From Gemmatimonas sp. (GTDB lineage: Bacteria > Gemmatimonadota > Gemmatimonadetes > Gemmatimonadales > Gemmatimonadaceae), in the NCBI RefSeq assembly GCF_031426495.1, contig NZ_JANPLK010000077.1:135617-199616 (forward strand): a DNA stretch of 64,000 nucleotides, given 5' to 3'. This document shows, in pieces, positions 18,623 to 27,062 of this stretch; within the stretch, counting starts at the first letter, position 1; each line of letters begins with the position of its first letter. The position numbers were made by a program, and so were the translations under genes. The notes under the pieces are model-generated. The model had not been told where the DNA came from, ran no database searches, and saw nothing but the letters and a program-made list of their open reading frames with translations.

Positions 18623-19484
18623 CCACGAACTCGGTGATGAGCGCTTCAAAGCGTCCGGCGACCGCGCGACCAGCCTCCATCACCTCCGCGTGATTGAGCT
18701 TGTCGAGCGAAAGTCCGGCCGCTTTGTTGGTAATGCACGACACGGCCGCCACACGCATGCCGAGCGCGCGCGCCACAATCACTTCGGGCACCGTCGACAT
18801 CCCCACGGCATCGACGCCGAGGCGCTCCAACATCCGCACTTCCGCCGGGGTCTCGTACGTGGGGCCCAGCAGCCCGCAATACACGCCGTCCTGCAGCGGC
18901 ACTCCCGTGGTCCGTGCCGACTCGTGCAGCAGCCCTCGTAACTCGGCGTCGTACGGGTCGGACATGTCGGGGAAGCGTTCGTCGCCCGGTTCGACGGCGC
19001 CGAACAGCGGATTGCGGAACATCAGATTCATGTGATCGGAGATCACCATGAGATCACCCGGATTGAACGTGCGCCGTACGCCGCCGGCCGCGTTCGACGC
19101 CAGATAGACCCGAGCGCCAAGCGCGTGCATCACCCGCACCGGGAACGCGGCCAGCGCCGCCTCATGCCCCTCGTACATGTGAAAGCGACCGGCCATCGCG
19201 ATCACCTGACGGCCCCCCAGCATGCCGACCAACAGCTGGCCGGCGTGGCCGGCCACGGTGGCCGTGGGAAAGCCCGGCACATGCGAAAACGGAATGCGAA
19301 CCGCGCGCTCGATGCGATCGGCCAGCCCGCCCAGCCCCGACCCGAGCACAATGCCGCACACCGGCACCGGCGCGTCAGGACCGAGTCGCTTCCGGATATA
19401 CTCGGCGGCGACGTTCGCTGCCACCGCGCCCGGCGCCCTCTGCTGCGATGCGAACGACTGGGTCTCGAACGCGCGCTCGCTCAT
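18609..19484 (-). CDS. Purine nucleoside phosphorylase (trimeric PNP family)
   Basis: This 291-residue enzyme phosphorolyses inosine and guanosine to the base and ribose-1-phosphate. Family motifs are clear: VLGSGLGGLAD (phosphate binding), FPTATVAGHAG, GRFHMYEGH, SNAAGG, LLGPTYETPAE with the purine-site Glu, VGMSTVPEV, and the ITNKAAG segment carrying the Asn that selects 6-oxopurines. It is the last gene of a four-gene operon. Its ATG overlaps the adenosine deaminase stop as ATGA. In that context it would take the inosine made by the deaminase to hypoxanthine. Confidence 0.95.
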   Translation of the reverse strand: MSERAFETQSFASQQRAPGAVAANVAAEYIRKRLGPDAPVPVCGIVLGSGLGGLADRIERAVRIPFSHVPGFPTATVAGHAGQLLVGMLGGRQVIAMAGRFHMYEGHEAALAAFPVRVMHALGARVYLASNAAGGVRRTFNPGDLMVISDHMNLMFRNPLFGAVEPGDERFPDMSDPYDAELRGLLHESARTTGVPLQDGVYCGLLGPTYETPAEVRMLERLGVDAVGMSTVPEVIVARALGMRVAAVSCITNKAAGLSLDKLNHAEVMEAGRAVAGRFEALITEFVGRLP

Positions 19485-20551
19485 ACCATCACCGTCACGT
19501 CTTCGGCGTCGGCGAGGATGTTGCCGACCTCGATCGCGATCGACTCGCGGAGCGCTTCCCGCTCCATATGCGGCAGGAACGACGAGTCGAACGACGTGAT
19601 GGCCAGCATCGCCAAGGTATCGATGTCGAAGTTGAGGTGCTGCGCACAGCGCACATACTCATCGGTGAGCGAGACGCCGCTCATGAGGCGATTGTCGGTA
19701 TTGATCGTGACCACCGCGCCCATCACCACATACCGCGCCAACGGATGCTCGCCAAACGTGGGTACGACGCGCGTCTGCACATTGCTGGTGGGGCACACCT
19801 CGAGCGTGATGCGATGGTCGATCACGTACGCTTCCAGACTCGGATCTTCGCGCAACCGCGTGCCGTGACCGATCCGGTCGGCCGCACAGCGATGCAGCGC
19901 GTCACGGATGCTGCTGGGTCCGTCGCCTTCGCCTGCGTGCACGGTGACCGCAAGATCGTGCGCGCGGGCATAGTCGAACGCCAACGCATGCGCTGAGGCC
20001 GGGTTTCCCAGCTCGCCGCCGGCGAGATCGAAGGCCACCACACCCTTCCCCTTGTACGCCACGGCCAGTTCGGCCATCTCCAGCGCGTGCGGCCACGGGA
20101 CGCTGCGCAGCGCACAGACGATCACGCGGGCCAGCGTGCCGCTTTCCTTCTCGCCACGCGCCAGACCGCGCAGCACGGCGTGCATCACATCGTCCAGCGA
20201 CAGTCCACCGCGCACACTCAGCGCGGGGCAGAATCGCGCTTCGATATAGCGCACGCCGTCGAGTGCCGCGTCGAGCACGAACTCATGCGCGATGCGCTCG
20301 AGGGCGACGGCATCCTGCATCGTAGCGAGCGTCACCTCGAAGCGCGCCAGGTAGTCCTCGAGATTCCGTGCGTCATCCACGCGCATCCAGGCGCCAAGCG
20401 CCGACGCCGTTGCGACGGGCAGCGCGAGCCCACGCTCCGTGGACAATTCCAGCAGCGTAGACGGACGCAACGACCCGTCGAGGTGACAGTGCAGGTCTGC
20501 TTTCGGCATACGCTGCACGATCTCGACAAACGCCGGATTCACCGTGCTCAC
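19481..20551 (-). CDS. add: Adenosine deaminase
   Basis: This 356-residue zinc enzyme converts adenosine to inosine. The metal motif DLHCHLDGS (HxH) near residue 20, the TVHAGEG segment, RIGHGTRL and the late MSGVSLTDEY segment match adenosine deaminases rather than AMP or adenine deaminases. The start is GTG and overlaps the stop of the 88-residue gene as GTGA; the stop overlaps the phosphorylase ATG. Coupled translation with the neighbours supports a shared purine salvage role. Adenine deaminase activity of related proteins is a possible alternative. Confidence 0.92.
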   Translation of the reverse strand: MSTVNPAFVEIVQRMPKADLHCHLDGSLRPSTLLELSTERGLALPVATASALGAWMRVDDARNLEDYLARFEVTLATMQDAVALERIAHEFVLDAALDGVRYIEARFCPALSVRGGLSLDDVMHAVLRGLARGEKESGTLARVIVCALRSVPWPHALEMAELAVAYKGKGVVAFDLAGGELGNPASAHALAFDYARAHDLAVTVHAGEGDGPSSIRDALHRCAADRIGHGTRLREDPSLEAYVIDHRITLEVCPTSNVQTRVVPTFGEHPLARYVVMGAVVTINTDNRLMSGVSLTDEYVRCAQHLNFDIDTLAMLAITSFDSSFLPHMEREALRESIAIEVGNILADAEDVTVMV

Positions 20552-20814
20552 GTCGTGGCCTCGGCGTCGATACGGTCGCGCACGGGCACGACGCGATAGA
20601 TCGAACCACCCACCAGCGCCTGCGTGGCCTCCACCGGCAACCCGCGGCTGTCGGTGAGACGCTGGCGGCCGGCATCGACGTCGGCTGCGAGGTCAGGAAA
20701 CAGCGCACGGACGGCATCGACGGCGACCGAACCATGCGGCACCGATACGCCGCGTTCGTTCACGTACACCCGCAGCGATTCGGGGCCGGACACCGGAGAA
20801 ACGACATCACTCAT
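20548..20814 (-). CDS. 88-residue protein of unknown function in a purine salvage operon
   Basis: I do not recognise a named family. The protein is soluble and compact. Its first half (LRVYVNERGVSVPHGSV) looks like the beta-hairpin and helix start of a ubiquitin/ThiS-type beta-grasp fold. The C-terminal part reads GGSIYRVVPV. No terminal Gly-Gly is present, so it is unlikely to be a sulfur carrier. It overlaps the 5'-nucleotidase stop by ATGA and the deaminase start by GTGA, so it is made together with both. A role in the complex or regulation of these enzymes is possible but is inference only. Confidence 0.75.
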   Translation of the reverse strand: MSDVVSPVSGPESLRVYVNERGVSVPHGSVAVDAVRALFPDLAADVDAGRQRLTDSRGLPVEATQALVGGSIYRVVPVRDRIDAEATT

Positions 20815-23800
20815 TTTGCTGCTCCCGCGCCAACGGCGCGAATACGTTCGGTCGTGTCGCCGCGTACCGGCTGCGGCAGTCCCTGCAGATAGCTGGCGAG
20901 CATGTCGATGTCTCGCGTCGTCAGCATTTCAACGGAAATCGTGCGCGCCAGTGAAGCCCCTTCAGGATCGTCGATCATGAAATCGTTGATGGCAATCGAG
21001 TAAATTCGTTCGGGGTCGAGCGGCGCGCCGTTGTCCGCGAGCACACGCACCACGCGCTTGCCTTGTGGCTTGGCAGGGTCGAATTCGATCGTCATCCCAC
21101 TCACATGCGAATTCGCGCGGCCATTCCACACCCAGCGTTCCGCCGCGAGGGGCACGTCCCGCCCACGCAGCCGGATGCGCACCAGCACGTTCCCGAAGGG
21201 CGAGATACCGTGCACACCGCCAAAGTTGATGGGTCCGGCGGGGAGATCGGTGCGAATGCCGCCACTGTTCCACGCGCCGAAGTCGGCATTACCCTTCACC
21301 CGCGCGGCGTCGGCCACCAAGTTCCCCAACGCGTGCTGATTGCCGCGGCGGAGGAAGGCCACGGCCAGGGTGGCGACCGGTCGCTCCATGCGGACCTGCA
21401 CCTTGCGCGTGGCCGCCGTGACAATGGAATCGACGACCGGATCGGCGCCGGCGCGATCCTCTCCGTACACGTTGCGGATCTCGGCGCGTGCGACTTCGCC
21501 GTCCAGCGGAACGTCGACCACCGCGATGGCGCGGCCGTTCGATGACGTCTGCACCACCGGCATGTCACGACGCCGTAGCACGATATTCGTGTGCGAGTGC
21601 CCCATGACGAATACGTCGGGCATGTCGGTCAATTTGTCGACGATGTCGAGACCGCCGCCCGAGCAGACCTCGGGCTTGTCTCGGTCACAGCGGGCACCGT
21701 CGTGCGCCATCGCGACCACGATCTGCGCGCCGCCGGCGCGCAGCGCGCGCACCCGCTCGCTGATGATTGGGGCGGCGTCGAGAAATTTGAGCTGGCGCAC
21801 GTTTCGCACTTTGGTGGACGTGGCCGTATGCTCGCCGGCCGTGCCGATGAGACCGATCCGCACGCCGCCACGCACTACGACGGTATCGGCCCGCATCCAT
21901 GGGAGCAGGCGGCCATCGGCGCCGCGCACGTTCGCGCCCAGGACCGCGTACTTGAGCTCCTTCAAGCGCATGCGGAGCGTGTCCTGTCCGAAATCGAACT
22001 CGTGATTGCCGATCGCACCGGCAGCCACGTGGAGACGATTGAACACCGCCACCGTGGGCTTGCCCGCATCCCAGTCCGAGGCCGGAGCGCCGGAGAACAG
22101 GTCGCCGGCATCGACCACCACGCTTTGGCACTGACCGGTGCATTCGCGCTGTGCCTTCTCGATGGCCGCCGAAAGCGCCACCGCGCCGCCCTGTGAACGC
22201 CCACGATCATCCGGGCGGTTCGACAGCGCGCCGTGGAAATCACTCATGCTGATCACGCGCAGCGTGCGTCCCTGCGGCGTGGCCGCAGCGGTCGATGGCG
22301 GAACGGCCGATGACGGAACGGCCGTTGGCGCGCCGCCGGCGGCTTCAGCGGCCCGGCCGCGATTCTGCTCGCGATACGCCAACGCCCGCGCGGCGGCCGG
22401 CTCGAGGCGCCAGTTCGTGGTCGCGTACTTGGCCGGATCGAGCGTGCCCGCCTTCGTCACGTCGTCGATGATCAGTGAGCGGATGTCGATGTCCTTCTGA
22501 AACACCACCGGCGCAGTGGCCAGCATGGCGTAGCCGCCGCCACCGCTCTGCCGGTAATTGTTGAGCGCCATCGTGAACGAGTCCGTGGGCTGCACGGCGC
22601 GCCCGTTCCGCGTGAGCGACGTGATGCGGGCGCCAGCAGGCTTCGACACATCGATGACGTAGTCGACCCCGCTCACCACGTCGAAGTTGAAGCCGGGGAT
22701 CTTGGGGTCGACCAGACCTCCGGCCGGGGCCGAACCATCGGGCGCCAGCGTGCGGTAGTACAAAGCCGACTGTTCGAGAAACGCGCGCAGTTGGGCGCCC
22801 GTAATGCGCACCGCGCGCAGCGTGTTCTCGTACGGATACAGTCGCGACAAGGCCGCCTGCGTGACCGCGCCCGTATCCAGCGACGCGTCAAGCGAGAACG
22901 CCGCGGTGGCCGACAGGTCGGCGCCCGACTCGCGGCGCATCACTTCGTTGATCAGATCGGTGATCGGGGCATCCACCACGCGCGCGCTGTCGGCCCGCCA
23001 CCGGACCGCCGTACGGCCGACCGGTGTGGAAACCCACGTGACCGTGGCCTTGTGCGTGACCGCCGACGCCGCCAGCACAGCCGGCGACTCGGCATGGCCC
23101 GCCACCTTCACGGACTGGCCGCGGTGCTTCACGACGCCCCACTTCCCCTTCGACTTCTCGAGCGTCAGCGTGGCCAGCGCCACCGAGGCGGCCCAGTTGC
23201 GCGGCTGCACCAACAGCGCACCGTTGATCGTGGAGTCCACCAGCTCGGCATGCGAATGGCCGTACACGACCAGATTGATCCCGTCGATCTCGCGGGGCAC
23301 CCGCGCCGCCACGTTTTCTGAGGCGAGACCCGTCGCGACCGTGTCGTACGACGCGGCGCCGTCCAGTCCCGAGTGCAGCAGCACGACGACCACGTCCGCT
23401 TTGCGCTTTCGCACCTCAGCAACCGCCGCGCGCACCGAGGTCACGATGTCGGTCACCGTGAGGCCGGCCTCGCGCAGATGGTCGCGATCCCAGAGCATCG
23501 ATCCCGGCGTGGTCCCGCCGATGATCGCGATGTTTACCCCGCGCCGGTCGATCAGCGTGTATGGGGCAACGAACGGGCGCCCCTGCCCGTCGCGCACATT
23601 GGCCGCCACAAAGGGGAAGGCCGCCTTGGCGATGGCCGCCCGCAGGGCCGGCACGCCGTAGTTGAATTCGTGATTCCCGATCACGGCCGCGTCGTAGCGC
23701 ATCACGTTCATCGCGGCGATGACCGGATGGACCGGCGGCGGCGCGACCTTGGCCGCGACATACAGCAGCGGATTTCCCGAGAGAATATCGCCGCCCTCGA

Positions 23801-24035
23801 CCAGCAGAACGCGGCCGGGGTTGGCGGCGCGGACCGAGTCCACGATCGTCGCCGCTCCGGCCAAGCTACGCGCCGGGTCGGCCGCGTTGGCGTAATAATC
23901 CCAGCCCCGCAAACGTCCGTGTACGTCGGTGGTCGCGGCAATGACCAGATCAAACCGTCCCGACTGCGCTGGCAGGGGGGTAACCGCGGCCAGTGTCAGC
24001 GCAGCCGCGGTGAAAAGCGAAGGCAGGCGTCCCAT
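20811..24035 (-). CDS. Double 5'-nucleotidase: two tandem metallophosphatase modules in one exported protein
   Basis: This 1074-residue protein begins with a signal peptide. It contains two complete 5'-nucleotidase modules of the UshA type. Module 1 (about residues 28-560) has TTDVHGRL, GGDILSGNPL, GNHEFNYG and YGHSHAE, then the substrate-binding domain with NYRQSGGGGYAM. A low-complexity Ala/Pro linker (about 565-595) follows. Module 2 (to the end) has MSDFHGAL, DAGDLFSG, GNHEFDFG and MGHSHTN and its own C-terminal domain. Single UshA-type proteins are about 550 residues. The enzyme would hydrolyse extracellular nucleotides to nucleosides. As the first gene of the operon, it feeds adenosine to the deaminase. 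One module may act on 2',3'-cyclic nucleotides, as in CpdB. Confidence 0.9.
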   Translation of the reverse strand: MGRLPSLFTAAALTLAAVTPLPAQSGRFDLVIAATTDVHGRLRGWDYYANAADPARSLAGAATIVDSVRAANPGRVLLVEGGDILSGNPLLYVAAKVAPPPVHPVIAAMNVMRYDAAVIGNHEFNYGVPALRAAIAKAAFPFVAANVRDGQGRPFVAPYTLIDRRGVNIAIIGGTTPGSMLWDRDHLREAGLTVTDIVTSVRAAVAEVRKRKADVVVVLLHSGLDGAASYDTVATGLASENVAARVPREIDGINLVVYGHSHAELVDSTINGALLVQPRNWAASVALATLTLEKSKGKWGVVKHRGQSVKVAGHAESPAVLAASAVTHKATVTWVSTPVGRTAVRWRADSARVVDAPITDLINEVMRRESGADLSATAAFSLDASLDTGAVTQAALSRLYPYENTLRAVRITGAQLRAFLEQSALYYRTLAPDGSAPAGGLVDPKIPGFNFDVVSGVDYVIDVSKPAGARITSLTRNGRAVQPTDSFTMALNNYRQSGGGGYAMLATAPVVFQKDIDIRSLIIDDVTKAGTLDPAKYATTNWRLEPAAARALAYREQNRGRAAEAAGGAPTAVPSSAVPPSTAAATPQGRTLRVISMSDFHGALSNRPDDRGRSQGGAVALSAAIEKAQRECTGQCQSVVVDAGDLFSGAPASDWDAGKPTVAVFNRLHVAAGAIGNHEFDFGQDTLRMRLKELKYAVLGANVRGADGRLLPWMRADTVVVRGGVRIGLIGTAGEHTATSTKVRNVRQLKFLDAAPIISERVRALRAGGAQIVVAMAHDGARCDRDKPEVCSGGGLDIVDKLTDMPDVFVMGHSHTNIVLRRRDMPVVQTSSNGRAIAVVDVPLDGEVARAEIRNVYGEDRAGADPVVDSIVTAATRKVQVRMERPVATLAVAFLRRGNQHALGNLVADAARVKGNADFGAWNSGGIRTDLPAGPINFGGVHGISPFGNVLVRIRLRGRDVPLAAERWVWNGRANSHVSGMTIEFDPAKPQGKRVVRVLADNGAPLDPERIYSIAINDFMIDDPEGASLARTISVEMLTTRDIDMLASYLQGLPQPVRGDTTERIRAVGAGAAK

Positions 24036-24041
24036 GGAGGA

Positions 24042-24047
24042 AAGCTA
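24042..24047 (-). promoter_or_regulatory. TAGCTT -10 element of the purine salvage operon
   Basis: On the minus strand TAGCTT is followed by six bases (TCCTCC) and the ATG. The spacing and sequence are almost the same as in front of pstC. A leaderless transcript is inferred. Confidence 0.45.
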
Positions 24048-24130
24048 GCGGCTCCCTCGGCGAAACGCTTGCCCCTCCTCTCGGCTCCCGCGAACTTGCC
24101 CGTATCGGTTCCGGCCGCTGATACGCTTCC

Positions 24131-24146
24131 GTTACACCGTCGTGGC
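24131..24146 (+). promoter_or_regulatory. Weak Pho-box-like repeat upstream of udk-phoB-phoR
   Basis: GTTAC (24131-24135) and GTGGC (24142-24146) are 11 bp apart, matching the period and orientation of the stronger sites but with one mismatch in the second half. It would fit phosphate autoregulation of the two-component genes. On its own the evidence is thin. Confidence 0.25.
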
Positions 24147-24209
24147 GGTCCGGTCACGACAAGGGGACAGGTTGGTCATCGTGCAGTGTGGGAACCGGAG
24201 TAGCCGCTC

Positions 24210-24878
24210 ATGAAACCGCTCATCATCGGGATCGCCGGCGGCACCGGCTCGGGGAAGTCCACCGTCGCGCGCAAAGTGGCTGAAGCACTGCCCGATGCTT
24301 CGGTCGCCTTTCTCGAGATGGACGCGTACTACCGCGACTTCCGGCACCTCACGTTGTCGCAGTTGCATCACGTGAACTGGGATCATCCCGATGCCTTCGA
24401 TGTGGAGTTGCTTTCCGTGCATCTCGACGCGCTCTCGCGCGGCGAGCCGGTGGACATGCCCGTCTACGAATTCGCGACCCATTCCCGAAGCGAGCGCACG
24501 CGACGCATCGCGCCGGCGGACGTTGTCGTCATTGACGGCATTCTGCTGCTGGCCGACGCCAACGTCCGCGCGTTGTGCGATGTGAAAGTGTTCGTCGACG
24601 CCGATCCCGACATCCGGCTCATCCGACGCATTCGCCGGGACACGGCGGTGCGCGGACGGACGCTCGAGTCGGTCATCGACCAGTATCTGAACACCGTGCA
24701 ACCGATGCATCTGCAGTTTGTCGAACCCAGCAAACGCTACGCTGACGTGATCGTCCCGAGAGGCGGCAGCAATCTGGTTGCCATCGAGATGATCGTCGCC
24801 AAGATCCAGCGTCGGCTCATTTCGCGCGCCGCTGCGCGAACCCCATTGTCCGTGCCCGCAACGGCCGAACCGGCCTGA
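24210..24878 (+). CDS. udk: Uridine kinase
   Basis: This 222-residue P-loop kinase phosphorylates uridine and cytidine. The Walker A is GGTGSGKST (residues 10-18). MDAYYRDF and NWDHPDAFD bind substrate and lid, and DGILLLAD and VDADPDIRLIRRI follow. It is close in length to E. coli Udk (213). It is the first gene of a short operon with the PhoB-like regulator, 12 bases away. GGAG lies 11 bases before the ATG, only moderately placed. Phosphoribulokinase-family relatives are the alternative, but the substrate segments fit uridine kinase. Confidence 0.93.
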   Translation: MKPLIIGIAGGTGSGKSTVARKVAEALPDASVAFLEMDAYYRDFRHLTLSQLHHVNWDHPDAFDVELLSVHLDALSRGEPVDMPVYEFATHSRSERTRRIAPADVVVIDGILLLADANVRALCDVKVFVDADPDIRLIRRIRRDTAVRGRTLESVIDQYLNTVQPMHLQFVEPSKRYADVIVPRGGSNLVAIEMIVAKIQRRLISRAAARTPLSVPATAEPA

Positions 24879-24890
24879 GTCTGATACCGC

Positions 24891-25607
24891 ATGCAAGCTG
24901 CGCCGTCCACTGAACGCATCCTCGTGGTCGATGACGAGCCGGAAATCGTGGCGCTCGTCACGTACCACCTCGCCAAAGTCGGCTATCGCGTCGCGACGGC
25001 CGCCACCGGTCAGGAGGCGCTGGAGCTGGCGCGCCGCGAACGGCCGTCGCTGATGGTGCTTGACCTGATGCTCCCCGGCATCTCGGGATTCGACGTGCTC
25101 GAGCAACTCCGCACCGATGAGTCCACCCGCGACATCGCTGTGCTCATGCTCACCGCGCGCCGTGAGGAGCCCGATCGCATTCGCGGCCTTTCGCTCGGCG
25201 CCGACGACTACCTCACCAAGCCGTTCAGCCCCGCGGAACTCGTGTTGCGCGTCGGCGCGATCCTGCGCCGCACCGGCAATGCGGCGCCCGTGAACGCCGA
25301 TACGCTGGTGATCGGCCCGCTGCACATCGACCGCGCCGCCATGGCGGTCAAGGTCGACGCGCAGGAAGTCGAACTCACCCCCACCGAGTTCAAACTGTTG
25401 CTCACGCTCGTTGAGCGTCGTGGACGCGTGCAGGGACGCGGCCTGCTGCTCGAAACAGTGTGGGACGCCGCCCCCGACATTCAGACGCGTACAGTCGACA
25501 TGCACGTGCAGCGGCTGCGCACCAAACTCGGCGCCGCCGGCGATATGATCGAAACGGTGCGCGGCTTCGGCTATCGCTTCCGTGCGGCCATGCCGCGCGG
25601 CGCGTGA
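24891..25607 (+). CDS. phoB: PhoB-like response regulator
   Basis: This 238-residue OmpR/PhoB-class regulator has a receiver domain with the acidic pocket Asp14 and Asp15, phospho-acceptor Asp58 (MVLDLMLPG) and Lys110 (YLTKPF). The winged-helix DNA-binding domain (about 135-235) includes LTPTEFKLL and VDMHVQRLRTKLG. It is followed 48 bases later by a PhoR-like kinase and sits at the edge of a phosphate gene island, so PhoB is the best assignment. It would bind the 11-bp-period direct repeats found upstream of the island's transcription units. A different OmpR-family role cannot be excluded by sequence alone. Confidence 0.85.
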   Translation: MQAAPSTERILVVDDEPEIVALVTYHLAKVGYRVATAATGQEALELARRERPSLMVLDLMLPGISGFDVLEQLRTDESTRDIAVLMLTARREEPDRIRGLSLGADDYLTKPFSPAELVLRVGAILRRTGNAAPVNADTLVIGPLHIDRAAMAVKVDAQEVELTPTEFKLLLTLVERRGRVQGRGLLLETVWDAAPDIQTRTVDMHVQRLRTKLGAAGDMIETVRGFGYRFRAAMPRGA

Positions 25608-25655
25608 TCGTCAACCGCTCCGGAACGCACGCCGCCACCACGCGGTGAGCACGTC

Positions 25656-27062
25656 ATGAGACTGGCGCAACGGATCGTTGTGAACAGCTTCGTGGTCGCG
25701 ACGCTGCTCGTCGGCATCGTGCTCTTTGCGGTCGAACGACGCGTCACCGAGCGCGTGCGTGCCGAGGAGCCGACAGCCGCGGCCTCGGCCGACGAGTTTC
25801 TGTCCAAAGTGCGTCGCGACATCGTGATCGCCGGTTTCGCCGCCTTGCTGGTCGGCGTGGCCCTCGCGCAGGTCCTTGCCGCCCCCGTCGCGCGCCCCAT
25901 CGAAGAACTCCGCGACGTGGCGCGCGGTCTCGCGGCCGGTGATCTCACCCAACGTCCGTCGCGCGCCATCGCTGGTGGTGAAGTGGGCGACCTGGCCGAG
26001 GCCCTGCGCCGGCTGGCCGAGCAGCTCGAGGCCCGGTTGCAGGCGCTGCATGGCGAAGAAGCCCTTCTCGTCGCTCTTACCGAATCGCTCAACGAAGGCG
26101 TGATCGCCGTCGATGCACGCCAGCGCGTGGTGCGCATCAACGAGACGGCGCGACAGCTCCTGCGCCTCCGCGAACCGGTGCCCTTCCCCGCCGACTTTCT
26201 GCCGCGCGACCGTACGCTACGCGAAGCGCTGGCCGCCGTCCTTTCCGGCAGTGATGCCGTGCCCGATGAAGTGCGGGTCGACGATCGCACGCTCTCGCTC
26301 ACCGCGCGGCCGCTGCCGGGAGGCGGTGCCGTGCTGGCGCTCTACGACCTCACCCCCGTGCGCCGGCTCGAAGCCGTGCGCCGGGATTTCGTGGCGAACG
26401 TGTCGCACGAACTCCGCACGCCGCTTACCGTGATCGGCGGCTTCGTGGAGACGCTGCAGGACGAAGCGCTGCCGGCCGAACTGCGTCGCCAGTTCCTCGC
26501 GATGTGCGAAGGGAACGTACGGCGCATGCAGCGCATCGTGGATGATCTGCTCGACCTCTCGCGTATCGAATCGGGAGGGTGGGTGCCCAACCCGATCGAT
26601 CTCGATGTCGCGGTTGTCGCCGCTGAGGTGTGCTCCCCGTTGCACGCGGCGGCGACCGCGAAGGGCGTGGCGCTGCGTACCGAGATCGGCGCCGACGCCG
26701 GTCATCTGTACATCGACCCCACCGCGGCGCGACAGATTCTCAGCAACCTGGCCGAAAACGCGCTGCGCCACACCACGACCGGTGAGGTCGTACTCTTCTC
26801 GCAGAACGAGGACGGCGGCACTCGGATCGGCGTGCGCGACACCGGCACCGGCATCGGGGCCGAACACCTGCCCCGCATCTTCGAGCGCTTCTACCGGGCG
26901 GATCCGGGTCGTTCGCGCGAGGCCGGTGGTACGGGATTGGGTCTCGCGATCGTACGGCACCTGGCCGAATCGCATGGAGGTAAGGTGAAGGCCGAATCGC
27001 AGCCCGGCGTCGGGACCACGATCTCGGCCTGGATCCCTCGCGCGGACGCGGCGGCGGACTAA
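25656..27062 (+). CDS. phoR: PhoR-like sensor histidine kinase
   Basis: This 468-residue inner-membrane kinase has two transmembrane segments (about 9-26 and 56-76) with a short periplasmic stretch of only about 30 residues, as in PhoR. HAMP (about 75-125) and PAS-like (about 140-235) regions follow. The DHp domain has phospho-acceptor His251 in NVSHELRTPL, and the HATPase domain has NLAENALRH, GVRDTGTGIG and GTGLGLAIV. A short periplasmic part suggests sensing through partner proteins such as PhoU/PstB rather than a ligand. Its stop overlaps the convergent sirtuin stop by two bases. Confidence 0.88.
   Translation: MRLAQRIVVNSFVVATLLVGIVLFAVERRVTERVRAEEPTAAASADEFLSKVRRDIVIAGFAALLVGVALAQVLAAPVARPIEELRDVARGLAAGDLTQRPSRAIAGGEVGDLAEALRRLAEQLEARLQALHGEEALLVALTESLNEGVIAVDARQRVVRINETARQLLRLREPVPFPADFLPRDRTLREALAAVLSGSDAVPDEVRVDDRTLSLTARPLPGGGAVLALYDLTPVRRLEAVRRDFVANVSHELRTPLTVIGGFVETLQDEALPAELRRQFLAMCEGNVRRMQRIVDDLLDLSRIESGGWVPNPIDLDVAVVAAEVCSPLHAAATAKGVALRTEIGADAGHLYIDPTAARQILSNLAENALRHTTTGEVVLFSQNEDGGTRIGVRDTGTGIGAEHLPRIFERFYRADPGRSREAGGTGLGLAIVRHLAESHGGKVKAESQPGVGTTISAWIPRADAAAD

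Noticed and set aside
24036..24209. Strong Pho box upstream of udk-phoB-phoR
   Set aside because: Only one half-site fits well (GTTAC at 24131); the second has a mismatch, so it is kept only as a weak candidate.
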